This document shows, one piece after another, positions 35,864 to 48,404 of a stretch of 64,000 nt of DNA. The first letter of the stretch is position 1, and every line of letters begins with the position of its first letter. The translations under genes and the position numbers were made by a program. The stretch is from NCBI GenBank assembly GCA_905331475.1, contig CAJNYU010002055.1, positions 240,414 to 304,413 of the forward strand, given 5' to 3'. The notes below the pieces were generated by a model, which did no database searches, was not told the origin of the DNA, and worked only from the letters and a program-made list of their open reading frames with translations. Origin of the DNA: Rotaria socialis. Lineage: Eukaryota; Rotifera; Eurotatoria; Philodinida; Philodinidae.

Positions 35864-38836
35864 ATGGCGCGTGATAATATATTATTTGAACGAAAAAATG
35901 TATTTATAAAAGAGCAATTATTACAAACAGAAGCACAAGCAACAGGAGCGCGTGATGAAATCACTGGAACAATAAGCATTGTTGAACATGAACGTAACCA
36001 ATTCTTTCGTTTCATACCATTTGGTCTTGAAAATGTTGGAATAGATGATTGGGCATTAGTTACTAATGGTCATTCAATAGTTTCGTTTAAAAATCGAGGT
36101 AAAGATAATGATACTCTATCGGTGTCGCCAAATCCATCATTGAAATTTCGTTATCATTTTAATATAAACAATATACGAAGTGTACGCCGAAATCATATGT
36201 TACAGAGTATTTATTATCTGGTTATTGTACTTAAAGATGGTACAAAGTTACCATCATTTCATTTTAATCTTGGCGGAAGTCGAGAACTTTTACAATTATT
36301 ACTTAAATATCTCCCACTTGAAAAGTAAAATTAAAACATAAGAAAAGAAAAGATTTATTTTTCTTATTTTGAAATAAGGTCAATACAAGACAATCAATTG
36401 TATGTTATAAAAGAGGATTTTGCGCACGAAACTACAACAGAACCTATCAGTGTTTTTGATCAATTGAATTTATTTGATGATTCACATAATATGATGAAAC
36501 GGATTGTAAGTGGATAACAATTGTTTATTTTTTATAGGATAATCTTTACCGACGTGTATTTAGAAAGGCACTGATCCACGTCGTAAAACGATTGAACGAT
36601 TTTCTAAAGTGACAAATTTTCTTAAAGATGCTTTTCTTGGTCAAAATGAATTTATTCCAATAAATGATAATTCTGATAGTGTAATGGGTGCTGATGTTAA
36701 TGCTCTTATGGAATCATTTAGTAAAGATTTACGTGAATCAAATAATGATGGCTTTGAAGTTATCTATAAGGTTGAAATATTGATATGAAGCTTTCTTGTT
36801 ATTTATTTGATTCGTAAGTTTAGGTTGATTTTAAAAATTTACCTGAAGTAACACGTTGTCAACCATTGACCAGCAAAGAATGGCAAATGTTCTTCGATAA
36901 TGACGGACGTATTATAGATGTTAAAAAAGTAAAAGAACGTATTTTTCGTGGTGGATTAGAATCAAATATGTTGAGACGTGAAATATGGAAATTTTTATTA
37001 AATTTTTATTCATGGTCATCAACTCAGGATGAACGCATTGCAATAGCTAAACAAAGATCATCCGAATATTTTGCAATGAAATTGCAATGGAAAACAATGA
37101 ATGAACAGCAAAAACAAAGAAATTGTCTATTTCGAGAACGAGAATCATTAATTGGTAAAGAAATTATCGTTTTAGAATTAGTCTAAATCGATAATCACAA
37201 AAAACAATGTGTGCACGAATTGATCTGTGAACAAAAAAACATTTTTTGAGACACTTCAAGTATGAACGATATAGAGTTTAATTTAATTTTAAACCAATGA
37301 AAATTTTCAGTAAGATCAACAAATGTTTAAACGATCGAGCTAGTTATAAAGGTAATCTGAATTCAAACGGTGAATATCAATTGGAGTGGTTTTTCTCCTA
37401 AATTATTAGATTTGATTTAGAACTTGACTCATAATCTCAGTGTCTTCATTTTGAATGAATCATTTTACAACAATGATTCATGAGTACTGATAGAGACATG
37501 TAGTTTTTCTTACGCTACTCGTGATAATGTATACTTGACAAGTTTTATGTAGTATCTACCAGATTCAAAGGATTGATTCCTTTCTCAAGACCTGTTCGTC
37601 ATTGATTCTAGTATTTATTGTCATACAATATCGTATTAAATCGACCTCAAATGCCTTGTTTTGTTTTGCTTTTAGAAAAAGATGTAATACGTACGGATCG
37701 AACTCATGAATATTTTCATGCTGATAATAATATTCATCTTGAAGTCTTAAATGATGTATTGATGACCTATAATATGTATAATTTTGATTTGGGTTAGTAG
37801 CTATCAATTGTATATATCTCCGAATTGTATTCATGTTTTTTTTTTTGAAGGTTATGTTCAAGGCATGAACGATTTATTAAGTCCAATATTAATTGTTATG
37901 GAAAATGAAGTTGATGCATTTTGGTGTTTTGTTGGACTCATGGAGCGAATGGAACAAAATTTTCATATGGATCAATCACATATAAAACATCAACTTAGTA
38001 ATCTTCACACTCTCCTTCAATTTATTGATGCTGAACTTGCGAATTATCTAGGTGAGAAAAGCTAGACAAATAATTTTCTAGACTTTAATAAATAATTATC
38101 GAAAACTTAATGTTGATATTGATTTTATGTCATTCATTTTGGTCCTTACAATTTATTTTAGTTGAAAATAATTCAAGTAATATGTATTTTTTCTTCCGGT
38201 GGATGTTAATTTGTTTTAAACGTGAATTTTCATTCGATGATGTTATGTGTTTATGGGAGGTAAATTCATAATAATGATTTTTTTAAAATGATTGAATTAG
38301 AAAATAACAATTTTATAGGTCTTATGGACAGATAATTTATGTCAAAATTTTGAATTACTTGTTTGTTTAGCTATTTTAATTTCACAAAAAAAAGTTATTA
38401 TGGATTCAAAATTTGGTTGTAATGAAATTCTTAAAGTACGTTGCTTTATTTTTATTTGATTAAATTCAATATGAATCTATATATCGAATAGCACATTAAT
38501 GATCTTTCACTTAAAGTTCCATTGGAACCATTATTAAAACATGCTGAAGGTCTATATATACTATTGAAACAACATCATCAATCAACACCTGGCCTGCCAC
38601 CATCGATATCAGCAATTTTATTTCCAAATAAAAATAAAAACTTTAGAAAACAAAACAAAAATCATGATCATGATTCGGATTCAGATGCAACATCAACAAT
38701 ATCATCAGTAAAATCTTCACGTGAACCGTCACCGACACCTAATGTTGAACGAAAAGCGCGCACAAGAAATTTAACTGAATCACATTCAATTGATGAAAAT
38801 GATAGTGCCGTTGTTAGCCATACAAAAAACAATTAA
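35864..38836 (+). CDS. TBC1D15: TBC1D15/17-like Rab GTPase-activating protein
   Basis: Nine exons join in phase to 667 residues: 35864-36324, 36379-36505, 36564-36770, 36824-37154, 37676-37792, 37851-38051, 38162-38259, 38319-38435 and 38492-38836. The N-terminal half matches the TBC1D15 regulatory domain (NIRSVRRN, YYLVIVLKDGTKLPSFHF, ERFSKVTNFL). The TBC domain begins near residue 305 (IFRGGLESNMLRREIWKFLL). The catalytic arginine finger is in VIRTDRTHEY (about 380-388) and the glutamine finger in GYVQGMNDLLSP (about 415-425), both intact. It ends with NEILKHINDLS and a serine/aspartate-rich tail. TBC1D15 accelerates GTP hydrolysis by Rab7 at late endosomes and mitochondria. I start at MARDNILF since the family begins about there; an upstream in-frame ATG at 35759 is less likely. 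Intron 4 (521 bp) is the only long one. Confidence 0.9.
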
Positions 38837-39042
38837 TTTTGTATTTTTACATATTATTTTCGTTGTTGCTGTTCGATCTGTTTCATCTATTATTTCCTTT
38901 TTCTAAATATTTATCAATGTTTGTTCGCTTGCAAAAGATTCTGTTTCGAGAACAAACATACAAAATATCATAATCAAAATATTTTTTGCTGCTTCACACG
39001 TCTAACACGTTATTTATTATTCTAGATATTCTACATTGAAAA

Positions 39043-39756
39043 ATGAGTAAAAATGAGCTAGTCAGCAAGAAAGTTAACTTAGATGACGATGATGACGACG
39101 ATGATGATGATGATGATTATTGTCCAACAAAAAATCAAAATGACCAATCAGACCCAAGTGATGAATCAGATCATAATGATGATGACGATGATAACGTCGA
39201 TGGTACTACCAATAGTCAAGACCAACAAACAGATAATAAGAAAAAAGATGACACTTTGAATATAACACCTTATGATGCATCAAAAACAGATCAACTTTGG
39301 AGAAGTTTTGCAAGTAGTACAAAATCATTACCATCATCGACAGCAAACAATAGTGCAAAGACGATAACAACAACAGAAATACCAAAACCACAAGTACAAA
39401 CTCCAAAACCAATAGTAGCAAATAAAATACTTGAATTTGCTGGAGAAAAAATTTCGGTACCAGTTACAACCATTGCAAAGGAATCTACTGAAAGTGCGTC
39501 TTTGAAACGACCAGCTCCTTCGTTAACAGGATCCAATTCCGTACTCGATCGTCTTGGTATCGGTAAAAAGCAGAAATTATCAACATTAGAAAAATCTCGT
39601 CTGGATTGGGATTCGCATAAAGCATCGGAATCATTAAAAGATGATTTGGATTCTCATCGACGTGGCAAAGATTCATATGTTGAAAAGAAAGCATTTCTAC
39701 AACGCACAGAAATACGTGAACATGATAACTATTTAGCTTATGTAAAAAAGAAATGA
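39043..39756 (+). CDS. CFDP1: CFDP1/BCNT-domain protein (Swc5 family)
   Basis: A single-exon frame of 237 residues. The N-terminus is a long aspartate run (about residues 13-25) followed by acidic/serine text. The middle is low-complexity, with S, T and P. The C-terminal 75 residues are the BCNT domain, with KKQKLSTLEKSRLDW, LDSHRRGKDSYVEKKAFLQR and a final YLAYVKKK. BCNT proteins (Swc5 in yeast, CFDP1 in animals) are subunits of SWR1/SRCAP-type remodellers that exchange histone H2A.Z; the acidic N-terminus is thought to handle H2A-H2B. The gene lies 206 bp downstream of the TBC gene on the same strand. The frame is intact. Confidence 0.9.
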   Translation: MSKNELVSKKVNLDDDDDDDDDDDDYCPTKNQNDQSDPSDESDHNDDDDDNVDGTTNSQDQQTDNKKKDDTLNITPYDASKTDQLWRSFASSTKSLPSSTANNSAKTITTTEIPKPQVQTPKPIVANKILEFAGEKISVPVTTIAKESTESASLKRPAPSLTGSNSVLDRLGIGKKQKLSTLEKSRLDWDSHKASESLKDDLDSHRRGKDSYVEKKAFLQRTEIREHDNYLAYVKKK

Positions 39757-40201
39757 GTTTCTGTTATATTCTCATTATATAGATAATATTAAAAACCAAA
39801 TAGATCTAAGAATCTCCTTTGTCTAAATCAAATCATATGATTAATGTCTATTTTGTTTTATCTGTTTGTCTAGATAATTTTGAATTTATCTCCACTGAAA
39901 TACACATCTTCTAATATTTCATCAGCAGTCATAATTCACGTTTTTATACAACAAAATATAAGGTATGATCAAAGTAAATATTTCTCTACATTCTTAACAC
40001 GTTTGAGTTGGTAGAAATAGTAGTAGATAACAATCATTTCATATGAATAGGAGTTTAATCTGCAGTTTTAATCAGTAGCAACTCGGTTGATCAATTTTTA
40101 CGTGAACACATGCATGACTTAATTTATAATTATGTTCTATAACTATAAAAAAAAGATTTGCCATTTTAGATTTCAGATATCATTTGGTTATGCAATAAAC
40201 A
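39757..40201. other. Intergenic stretch
   Basis: AT-rich spacer between CFDP1 and Rab21. I see nothing specific in it. Confidence 0.5.
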
Positions 40202-41160
40202 ATGAGTCGAAGTGTCACGTTCAAAATAGTACTGTTAGGAGAGGGCTGTGTTGGTAAAGTAAGAAACTTGAGTAATAGCAGATTTGTTTCTCAAAGGTCT
40301 ATACATTTCTTTGTTTTAGACTTCCATTATTTCATGCTACACGGAAAATTCATTTAATAATAAACATATTGAGACACAGCAGGTGAGTTCATGAGTTCAA
40401 TAGTATGACAATTGTTCACTATGTTTTAATTAGGCTTCCTTTAAATCAAAAAGATTAACTTTAGATGGTCGCCGAGTTGATTTAGCTATATGGGTCAGTC
40501 AAATTGTTATTAGCAAATGTTTATTTAAATTCTTCTTCTCATTAGGATACAGCAGGACAAGAGCGATTTCAAGCACTTGGGTATTTATATTTAATCAATT
40601 GAAAATACCTGCCATATTGAATTATGTTTTGTTTTTAGTCCTTTATATTATCGTGATGCCAACGGTGCTCTCCTAGTTTTCGATATTACAGACGAGGATT
40701 CGTTCAGTCGAGTATGCTTGTCTTATAATGAAAAAAATTAAGCGAGTAAAATTAATCTTTTATTTAAGGTAAAAGGTTGGGTGAAACAATTAAAACGAAT
40801 GCTAGGCGATGATGTGGTTTTATGCATTGTTGCAAATAAAATCGATCTTGAAAAAGACCGTCATGTATCCATCCAAACAGCCGAAGAATATGCTCAATCA
40901 GTCGATGCAAAACTTTACCATACATCAGCTAAGCTCAACCAAGGGATTGGAGAACTTTTTAATGATTTAGCTGCTCGTAAGTTTTTTCTTAATAATTGAA
41001 AATATTCAATAATTAAAATGATCTGTTTTTCAAAGGTATGCTTCAAAAAGTACCATCAAATTCAAATAATACGAGTACACTTCGGCCAGGAGGCATTCCT
41101 ATTCAACCGTCTTCAACAGCAGACGGCAATGATCGACCGAAGAGTAGCACTTGCTGCTAG
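40202..41160 (+). CDS. RAB21: Rab21 small GTPase
   Basis: Seven exons join in phase to 206 residues: 40202-40258, 40320-40382, 40434-40493, 40546-40580, 40639-40711, 40769-40976 and 41036-41160. Nucleotide-binding motifs are intact: GEGCVGKT (P-loop), DTAGQERF (switch II), ANKIDLEK (NKxD) and HTSAK. The stretch KHIETQQASFKSKRLTLDG and GWVKQLKRMLGDD match Rab21 rather than other Rabs, as does GEGCVGK. The C-terminus STCC carries the double cysteine for geranylgeranylation. Rab21 works in early endosome traffic and integrin recycling. All introns are 51-67 bp apart from none longer, and every splice site is GT-AG. Confidence 0.92.
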
Positions 41161-43147
41161 TAGTTTTTGAATTTTGTGTTTATTAATGTGAAAATCAAAG
41201 TTTAAAATAATAATTATTTTTTTTTAATTCTCTTATATTCTATTATTATAAAAATGAAAATACTACCATCTAAAAACAAAACTTTATCTTAAAGAAAAAC
41301 AGATTTTGAATGAATTTCCTCAGCTAGCTCAAGAGAACATATCAGATTCTGTATGAAGTACGAAACAATAGAGATAAATATTAATCATTCGCATAAGTTA
41401 AGTTGAACAAATAATCGATTACATCTTAATTAATAAAACAGCTGAGTATATTCTGTGATCCAAATAGTTTGGTTCATCGCGTCCTTTTTCTTGCACACAC
41501 TCTTCAGTAATATGTTTTTTTTTATTGATATCGACTATGAGCAAATTTTGATGATACGTCTCATGACGTATTTTAATACACAAGTTCAAACAATAATTGT
41601 ATCAATGGATAACCAATCGTTTCTAAAATAAACTTAAGTGAGAATGTTCGGCAGTAATCATGCTTATTTTGTACAACGTTCACTGAACTACATTTTTTCT
41701 TGAAGCGGCTGCATACTAATTATATGAATTCCAGATTTCTAGGTTTGATGTAAATCAGATATATTTTCAAAGAATATAGTGAGTGTAAGTTTATATTGAA
41801 GTGTTGCGACTTTCTTGTCCTGTCTCCAGATTTCCCGTACAGGCCCGAGCAACTGAAAGACACTTTAATGTAAATATTACGGATATTCTTTTTTTGATGC
41901 AGCGAAAATATCTTATTGACATAGCTCAACAATAGGATAAATCGTATTCATGCAGTTCCCAGATGAAGGACATCCATTCCTAAATATTGGATGATTCACA
42001 ATGATTATGACAGTCAGCACTTGGGAAATATTTCACAACAGTTGGATCACAGAATCCTAAAGTTTCTTTTTCAAGAGGGCACGCCTTGAATTACTCTGGG
42101 AGAATGGTAAGAATAAACCCTTTGGATTATTTCAATGCTTCTTTTTTTTAGGCTGAAGTGGAAGAGCTGTGCGATAGTGAAATGGCTCATTATTTTGATA
42201 GAAAGAAAAGTGAAATTATAGTCAAAAAACAGTCTTCTTGCTATTCCAAGAAAAATATTTACTAGTATTATCTTTTGCTTTGTAAAAAAGAATTGAAATA
42301 AGATAAAATGAAGTTCATGAAAATACTATTATCTTTTAGAAAAGATCCGATCGTATTGCGCACATACGCACAGCTTGCAGCCACCTTTTGTTAGGTTATA
42401 TTTACTTTGTTTTCTACATTCTTTTGTTTTTCAATCTTTTGAAAATGCACGTTTTCATTAACATTATCTGAGATAGAACCCTCAATCAGCTCAATGTTTA
42501 TGAGATTTAAATGGTTTGACGTTCTTTTGAATCATTCGTGGTATTTTTCATCTGTATATGATACTCCTACATCTTGTTGCAGATAGAAGTTCTAGTGTCT
42601 AAATAATCGATCTATTAAAATGGTCACAATATCTTGCGACATATAAAGGAAAATAATCGTGGTTATTTTCGAATTTCTTGCTCTCAGAATATTACGATAT
42701 TTCACTATCATACAGTGCTTCACTCTCAGCCTTATTGAAATATTATTGGAGGAACTCAATGGAGTTTTTTTATTACCACTTATGTAGAGAATTTCATTAT
42801 GCATGTTGTCAAGAGGGCTTACGATTCTACGATTTGCCTGTGCTGAAATATTTTCAAATTACGAACTGGCGCACTCCGTATGACTCACTCAGGACGAAAC
42901 ACTTTCTTTCTATGACATTTTCTGAATGCGAGACCAAAGCTTACATAAGTGTTGGAGAGAACATCAATGTTGATTCATCCGAAAAAAATAGCTCCCAGTC
43001 ACTTCAATAACGGCATTCACTATCGTGCCATACATAAATTGTCAATTATAGTTGCACTAGCAATAGTGCATCCACAATCACATTCACAGACATGCCGTCT
43101 TCAATCAAATGGTCATAAGACGCGCCGAAAATTCTACCATCTCCTCA
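41161..43147. other. Gene-free stretch
   Basis: AT-rich DNA after Rab21. Several 70-110 codon chance frames overlap one another on both strands near 42.6-43.1 kb. None has a recognisable domain or splice partners. Confidence 0.45.
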
Positions 43148-43481
43148 CAGGGGCGGCGGAGCGTCATTAAGCTAGGTGAGGCTCATCATATTTTTCTGCT
43201 ACCGTGGAATTTTATGATACATCAAGTAGTAAATAAGTCTTCTTTTTATTGAACTTCAGTAAAAATAAAAGTGGTCAGTAGAAAAAAAAGAAGCTTGGAA
43301 AATACAGAAAACTACTTTTCTTTGCTCCTACTCTGATGCAAGAACAAAAAATAGCAATATTCAGTACAAAAGCTAGCGAGGCTGAGTCTCATATCGCGAA
43401 ATCTAGGTGAGGTTGAACTTCATCTGCTGAAAACTAGATGAGGCTCAAGCCTCACCTGTCTCAATTGCTCCGCCGCCACCG
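43148..43481. mobile_element. hAT-like miniature element with 8-bp target duplication
   Basis: The 334-bp element begins CAGGGGCGGCGGAGC and ends GCTCCGCCGCCACCG. The termini are inverted repeats with two mismatches in 15 bases. The flanking octamer TCTCCTCA is present perfectly on both sides (43140-43147 and 43482-43489), the signature of hAT-superfamily insertion. The inside contains several copies of AGGTGAGGCT/AGCCTCACCT-like words in both orientations and no coding frame, so it depends on a transposase from elsewhere. The perfect duplication suggests a fairly recent insertion. Confidence 0.85.
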
Positions 43482-43489
43482 TCTCCTCA

Positions 43490-44209
43490 TCATATTCATA
43501 CCTAAGCATGATCGATTTACTAATATGCACTCAAAAAAGTACAATGATACTTCCTAGATCTTGCTCTCACGATATTCCACACTAATATTCGCATTCATGT
43601 GCGCATCCTTGTCCCGTAACCGATAAACAAGCTAGTTGAAATATTCCAATGTCACAACTTTCACTATAAGTTCTATATAAGTTTCTCCGGAAATTATGAT
43701 GTAGTAGAATGCGTTGCGACGAAAATGCATTGTTTTTCTGTGACACAAGGTTATTATCGTTCAAGAGTCGGCTATCAATGAACTATTTAATTGCTGTTGT
43801 TCATGAAAAGTAACGAGTCAACCGTATTGATGACATTATGATGATGGCGGGAGTATTGAAAGAGGTATAGTGTAACTTTACAATTGAGTTTATTATTTTT
43901 TACCTGAAGTTATGAAATAGTTATTTACTTATTTTTACTCGCAATTTGAATTTCGTTTTCAAGAGTGATGAGAAAGTCAGAAAAAATTATTTGCTTACGA
44001 AATCATCACCAATAAAGCATTCATAAGTCTTTTCTCTTATTTTTTTTATAAATAGCGAAATTTTGATTAGAAGAAAGTGACATCGACTGGCATACTGCTT
44101 ATTTGAATACGAAAGAGAAAACCAATTATTGAAATAATTAAAAATATATCGAATTTTGAAAAAATAACCCAACATAAGTAAAAAATCTGATTTCGATTCT
44201 GAGCTACAA
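43490..44209. other. Upstream region of LamG locus A
   Basis: No gene is seen. Stretches here (for example the text around 43600-43640 and 43790-43920) resemble, with many changes, the region 51690-51950 upstream of locus B, so the duplication that made the two loci includes several hundred bases of 5' flank. Confidence 0.45.
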
Positions 44210-45907
44210 ATGGCCATGGCACATCGAAAGGCAGAGACCGATACTCAAATGAGTGTTTGGGCATTCAAACCAGCAGCTCACCCAGCTACCTCGTATCCAT
44301 CGATCAATAGTACTTTCCAACCTGCTACTACGGAAGATATTAAAGCAGAAAAGTAAAACTTAAGAAATCTTTTTTTAAAATAAAACATGTCTTGTTATAG
44401 TTCGAAAAGCGATCCATTGAAATCTATCTCATTGTGGTCGTCTTTTAAATATGGTCTTACCGTTGGTATATTGTTCGGTGGTACAATATTCGCTATAGTT
44501 CTTACTATCTGGTTGATGTCACCATCAACTGCAATCGAAAAAACTACATCAACAAGTAAGGAAGAGATAATGATTCTTTTTTTGCCTAATAATGTATTCA
44601 TGTGTTGCCTTACTGTCTGCCACGCTATACATCCTTGACTAAATGCAGAATTTATACGAGTTGCTAAGGAATATGACTTTGCCGCAACATATCGCATTGA
44701 ATCATTGACTATTTGAGTGAGCCTAACACCTCAAAAACAGCAGAAAATTTTGTAATTTGATATACAGCATCACCGTCATTTTTTTAGCAACAACGAGTAC
44801 AACAACGACGACTACAGCAACATTCTTTTCATGTGGTTATTCGTGCGTAGGCCAAACATGGGCTTCGACAATCAATCAACTCGCTCAATGGTCATTTGAT
44901 GGAACCGTTCGTGATAATACAAACAATTACTTGACTTCTACAAGCGTAACTCCAACATTTATTACTGGATACAATAATCAAGCGCTTTTTCTCAATTCTA
45001 CATTGAACCCATCGCTTTCGACATCATATATTCCTTTGGGAAATACTAGTTTTACCATTGATGCCTGGCTGTATCCTACGACTTTTTCGAATTCATCCGA
45101 CCAAGTTCTAGTTTCCATGTGTCCTGTGATTAACAACAGCAGTTGCTTGTACTTGGCTATTCGCAGAAATAATTCGAACCACTATTTGAGTTTTGGCTTC
45201 TACAACGATGACTTATGGGGAGCAACTATCTTATCACTTAATCAATGGATTCATGCTGCATTCGTATTCGACATCAGTGCGTTTCAACAATCGATCTATC
45301 TCAATGGATTTCTCGATAGTTCGCGCAATACATTCAATCCATTACTAGCGTTTTCAGGAAATTTTTGCATTGGCTACAATTCAATCATGTTTCTGGGCAA
45401 CACATCGTTTGAGGTATAGATATCTTACGTTTTATATTCTTTTTATATTTGCAAAAAATCAGACATCATGAAAAATGTCAGTAGAAAGTTTAAACAAGAA
45501 TGGTATACCTATTTAAGGTTGAATACTTTAGAGATAAGACGTTCCAAATAGATGCATTCATTTTTAATAGTACTCGAAAATAATTTGATATTTTTTTCTT
45601 GTCTATTTCATTCTTTCTCGAGTCGATTGCAGCTAAAGGGTGTTGGAGATAAATATGAAATCTCTCTCGTTCTCTCATTATGTTGCAGGGGTATATAGAT
45701 CAACTGTCAGTAAGTTCTCGAGCCAAGTCTTCTTGTGAAATACTCGAAGAGGCTTCACTCGAGGCATGGCTTACATTCGATAATGGAAGATTGCCACTTC
45801 TCGACATTGGACCCTATTCATTATCAGTTACTGCCTCCGCATACACCATAATATCCGGTCGTTGGTCTTCTCCAGCAATTTCGTTACTTGGCTATTCGCA
45901 GAAATAA
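44210..45907 (+). CDS. LamG/concanavalin-A-like type II membrane protein, locus A (truncated by chimeric exon)
   Basis: Exons 44210-44352, 44401-44555, 44788-45413 and 45689-45907 join in phase. The N-terminal cytoplasmic part contains SVWAFKPAAHP. The only membrane segment follows the basic/serine stretch (YGLTVGILFGGTIFAIVLTI, about residues 65-87), and then a threonine-rich stalk (TSTTTTTATFF). Exon 3 encodes a jelly-roll LamG-like domain, seen in QWSFDGTVRD, YIPLGNTSFTIDAWLYP and QWIHAAFVFDISAFQQSIYL, with many N-glycosylation sites. Exon 4 starts a second domain (GYIDQLSVSSRA) but runs at 45885/45886 into a duplicate of exon 3 in the wrong frame and stops (SLLGYSQK). Product: 380 residues. 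The first intron is 48 bp. An alternative start at 44387 would skip the first exon. Such proteins are probably cell-surface carbohydrate- or protein-binding molecules. Confidence 0.65.
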
Positions 45908-47191
45908 TTCGAACCACTATTTGAGTTTTGGCTTCTACAACGATGACTTATGGGGAGCAACTATCTTATCACTTAATCAATGGATTCATGCTGCATTCGT
46001 TTTCGACATCAGTGCGTTTCAACAATCGATCTATCTCAATGGATTTCTCGATAGTTCGCGCAATACATCCAATCCATTACTAGCGTTTTCAGGAAATTTT
46101 TGCATTGGCTACAATTCAATCATGTTTCTGGGCAACACATCGTTTGAGGTATAGATATCTTACATTTTATATTCTTTTGGTGCATGAAAAATATTAGTTG
46201 AAACCTTTACAAAGAATCTGCTAATTATTTGAGATTAAATAGTTTATTAAGATATCAGTCAGCTTACCGTTATCTGATTAGTTTATTCTCATCGACTAGA
46301 ACATACATTCGCGATAAAACTTTCCAAATAGATGCATTCATTTTTAATAGTACTCGAAAATAATTTGAGTTTTTTTTCTTGTCTATTTCATTCTTTCTCG
46401 AGTCGATTGCAGCTAACGGATGTTGGAGATAAATATTAAATCTTTCTCGTTCTCTCATTATGTTGCAGGGTTATATAGATCAACTATCAGTAAGTTCTCG
46501 AGCCAAGTCTTCTTGTGAAATACTCGAAGAGGCTTCACTCGAGGCATGGTTTACATTCGAAAATGTAAGATTGCCACTTCTCGACATTGGACCCTATTCA
46601 TTATCAGTTACTGCCTCCGCATACACCATAATATCCGGTCGTTGGTCTTCTCCAGCAATTTCGTTCACTGGCTCGAATACTTCATATTTTCAAGCAATCG
46701 GCTTTACTGCTCTTCGCATTTCCAATCACGAATTCTCCATTAGTTTTTGGATGTATCCTGAATCATTATCAGGCACACTTGTTCATGTTTCAAGTTCATT
46801 GAATGGTACTGGCTGGTGTATGCCATTCATAGGTCTCACAGGTAATGGGTCATTGGTAGCACAGATATATAATGGTGTCACTCTATCATTATTGGGACCG
46901 AATGTTTCTTTGAGCACTTGGTATCAGATTGTACAAACATGGAGTCCTACAAATGGCTTAAAACTCTATGTGAATAGTTGGATGACATATTCTTGGAGTT
47001 CAGCAACTTCTTTTCTGGCAAGTGGTTCTTCGCCAATGTATGTAACGTTGGCTAATAGTCTTTTCGGTTCAGGAAGCTGTCATGGAGGAATGCTCAACTC
47101 GACCATGCCATTTATTGGTGCCATTGATGACTTTAGAGTCTATGGTCGAGAACTGACAGCCACCGATGTGTGCACGATCTACAATTCATAA
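45886..47191 (+). pseudogene. Duplicated LamG exon 3 tail plus full last exon, locus A
   Basis: From 45886 the sequence repeats 45151 onward at an offset of 735 bases up to the end of exon 3 (about 46146). It then has an intron (46149-46468) that matches the locus B intron, not the preceding locus A intron, and then a complete last exon (46469-47191). That exon encodes the second LamG-like domain, with NHEFSISFWMYPESLSGTLV, WYQIVQTWSPTNGLKLYVN, SMPFIGAIDDFRVYGRE-like text and a final CTIYNS. Exon 3 of locus A ends in phase 0 and this last exon begins in phase 0, so skipping the chimeric exon would restore a full-length protein. Whether that happens cannot be told from sequence. Without it, this part is untranslated. 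Confidence 0.65.
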
Positions 47192-48404
47192 TCGCGAATT
47201 ATGAAACGAGTTTTTGAGTAACAATTTATTTTTTTCTGCTCTTACGTACAGCCATTTTTTTTCTAATCTGTGGCGTGATTAGTAACCTAGCTAACTTTTT
47301 TATTATACTTACTGATGAATAAAAGGAAGATTAAAATTGATTCAACAAAACACAACAGAAGCAGAGACAAGTATATTGAACTGATTAGCTATCAAATAAA
47401 AATATAGTCATCATGCTGAAATACATCATGAAAATAAATGCAAGTGTTTTTTGACGAAAGCAGTATTAGGCACAGATGCATATTCATATCTTAGTGGCAT
47501 AACCAGATTTTCAGTTTGAAGTGAGGTCAGTTCCGTAAAAGATCACTTTCGGATTCATTGGACACATGTGATTTGACTAACCTCCAACGCCATCTTTGTA
47601 GTGTAACAGAAGGTATATCGAATGGTATGTACGGATTTTTGTTTGTATGAAGTTTTAGTTTGATTGCAATGAATTTATTGTTAGTGTGATGTATAACCCA
47701 ATATTGAGAGTAGTGACTCACATGAAGGGGTCCTACCGTAAGTTTAAGAAGTTAATAAAGAGATATTACACTATATATAGTTTGGAGAGATTTTCACGGG
47801 CTACAACCTGATATACTCTACATCTCTAATCGATTTCTCTTTGATGGAGAAAAACATGATTGTTTATTTTCAACACATTATCCACCGAATGGCGTGATTT
47901 GGATGTGAGGGTGTCGTGCCATATGTAGAAGATGGGACCAAGCGTTAATATTTGTCAAAAATTGCATTAAAAGAACAATTTACAAAATGTACTTGTTAGA
48001 AGCTTTCTAACATGGCGGCAAAGTCTCTAAAAATTTTAAAAAATGGTGGCTACGGCTACTTACCAAATTTGTTTTCTATGATTTTGTAGTTTTATGATAT
48101 TTTTCTGGTTCGATCAAGCTCCCTTCTTTTAATCTAACACGACAATGACGTTCAGCGATCAAGCTTGTATGAATAAAAATATTTTTCGAATACAATAGTA
48201 CGTTATTGTATTTTATCTCCCCAGTACAACAACAAATTCTATTAGTATATGTATAAACTCGAAGGAAAATAACTTTTTCGAAACTGAATATAACATATAT
48301 GTTGCAGCCCTGTGTTTAACTATAAAACTGACTATTGAAAATGTAGGCCATCTCTATATTTTTCTGTTTATTTTTTGAAAAAAAACAGAAAGAGTTCAAT
48401 GCCA
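47192..48404. other. Gene-free stretch with short dispersed repeat copy 2
   Basis: Contains the second copy of the TGTGAGGGTGT repeat (47893-47945). A 64-codon minus frame at 47527-47721 (TLQRWRWRLVKSHVSN) has no recognisable family. Confidence 0.4.

Noticed and set aside
39206-39694. Overlapping minus-strand frames opposite CFDP1
   Set aside because: They are shadows of the low-complexity CFDP1 coding sequence.
45490-46458. Two near-identical 62-codon minus-strand frames (45490-45678, 46270-46458) and a third at 53694-53882
   Set aside because: They are the antisense of LamG introns and repeat only because the introns are duplicated.
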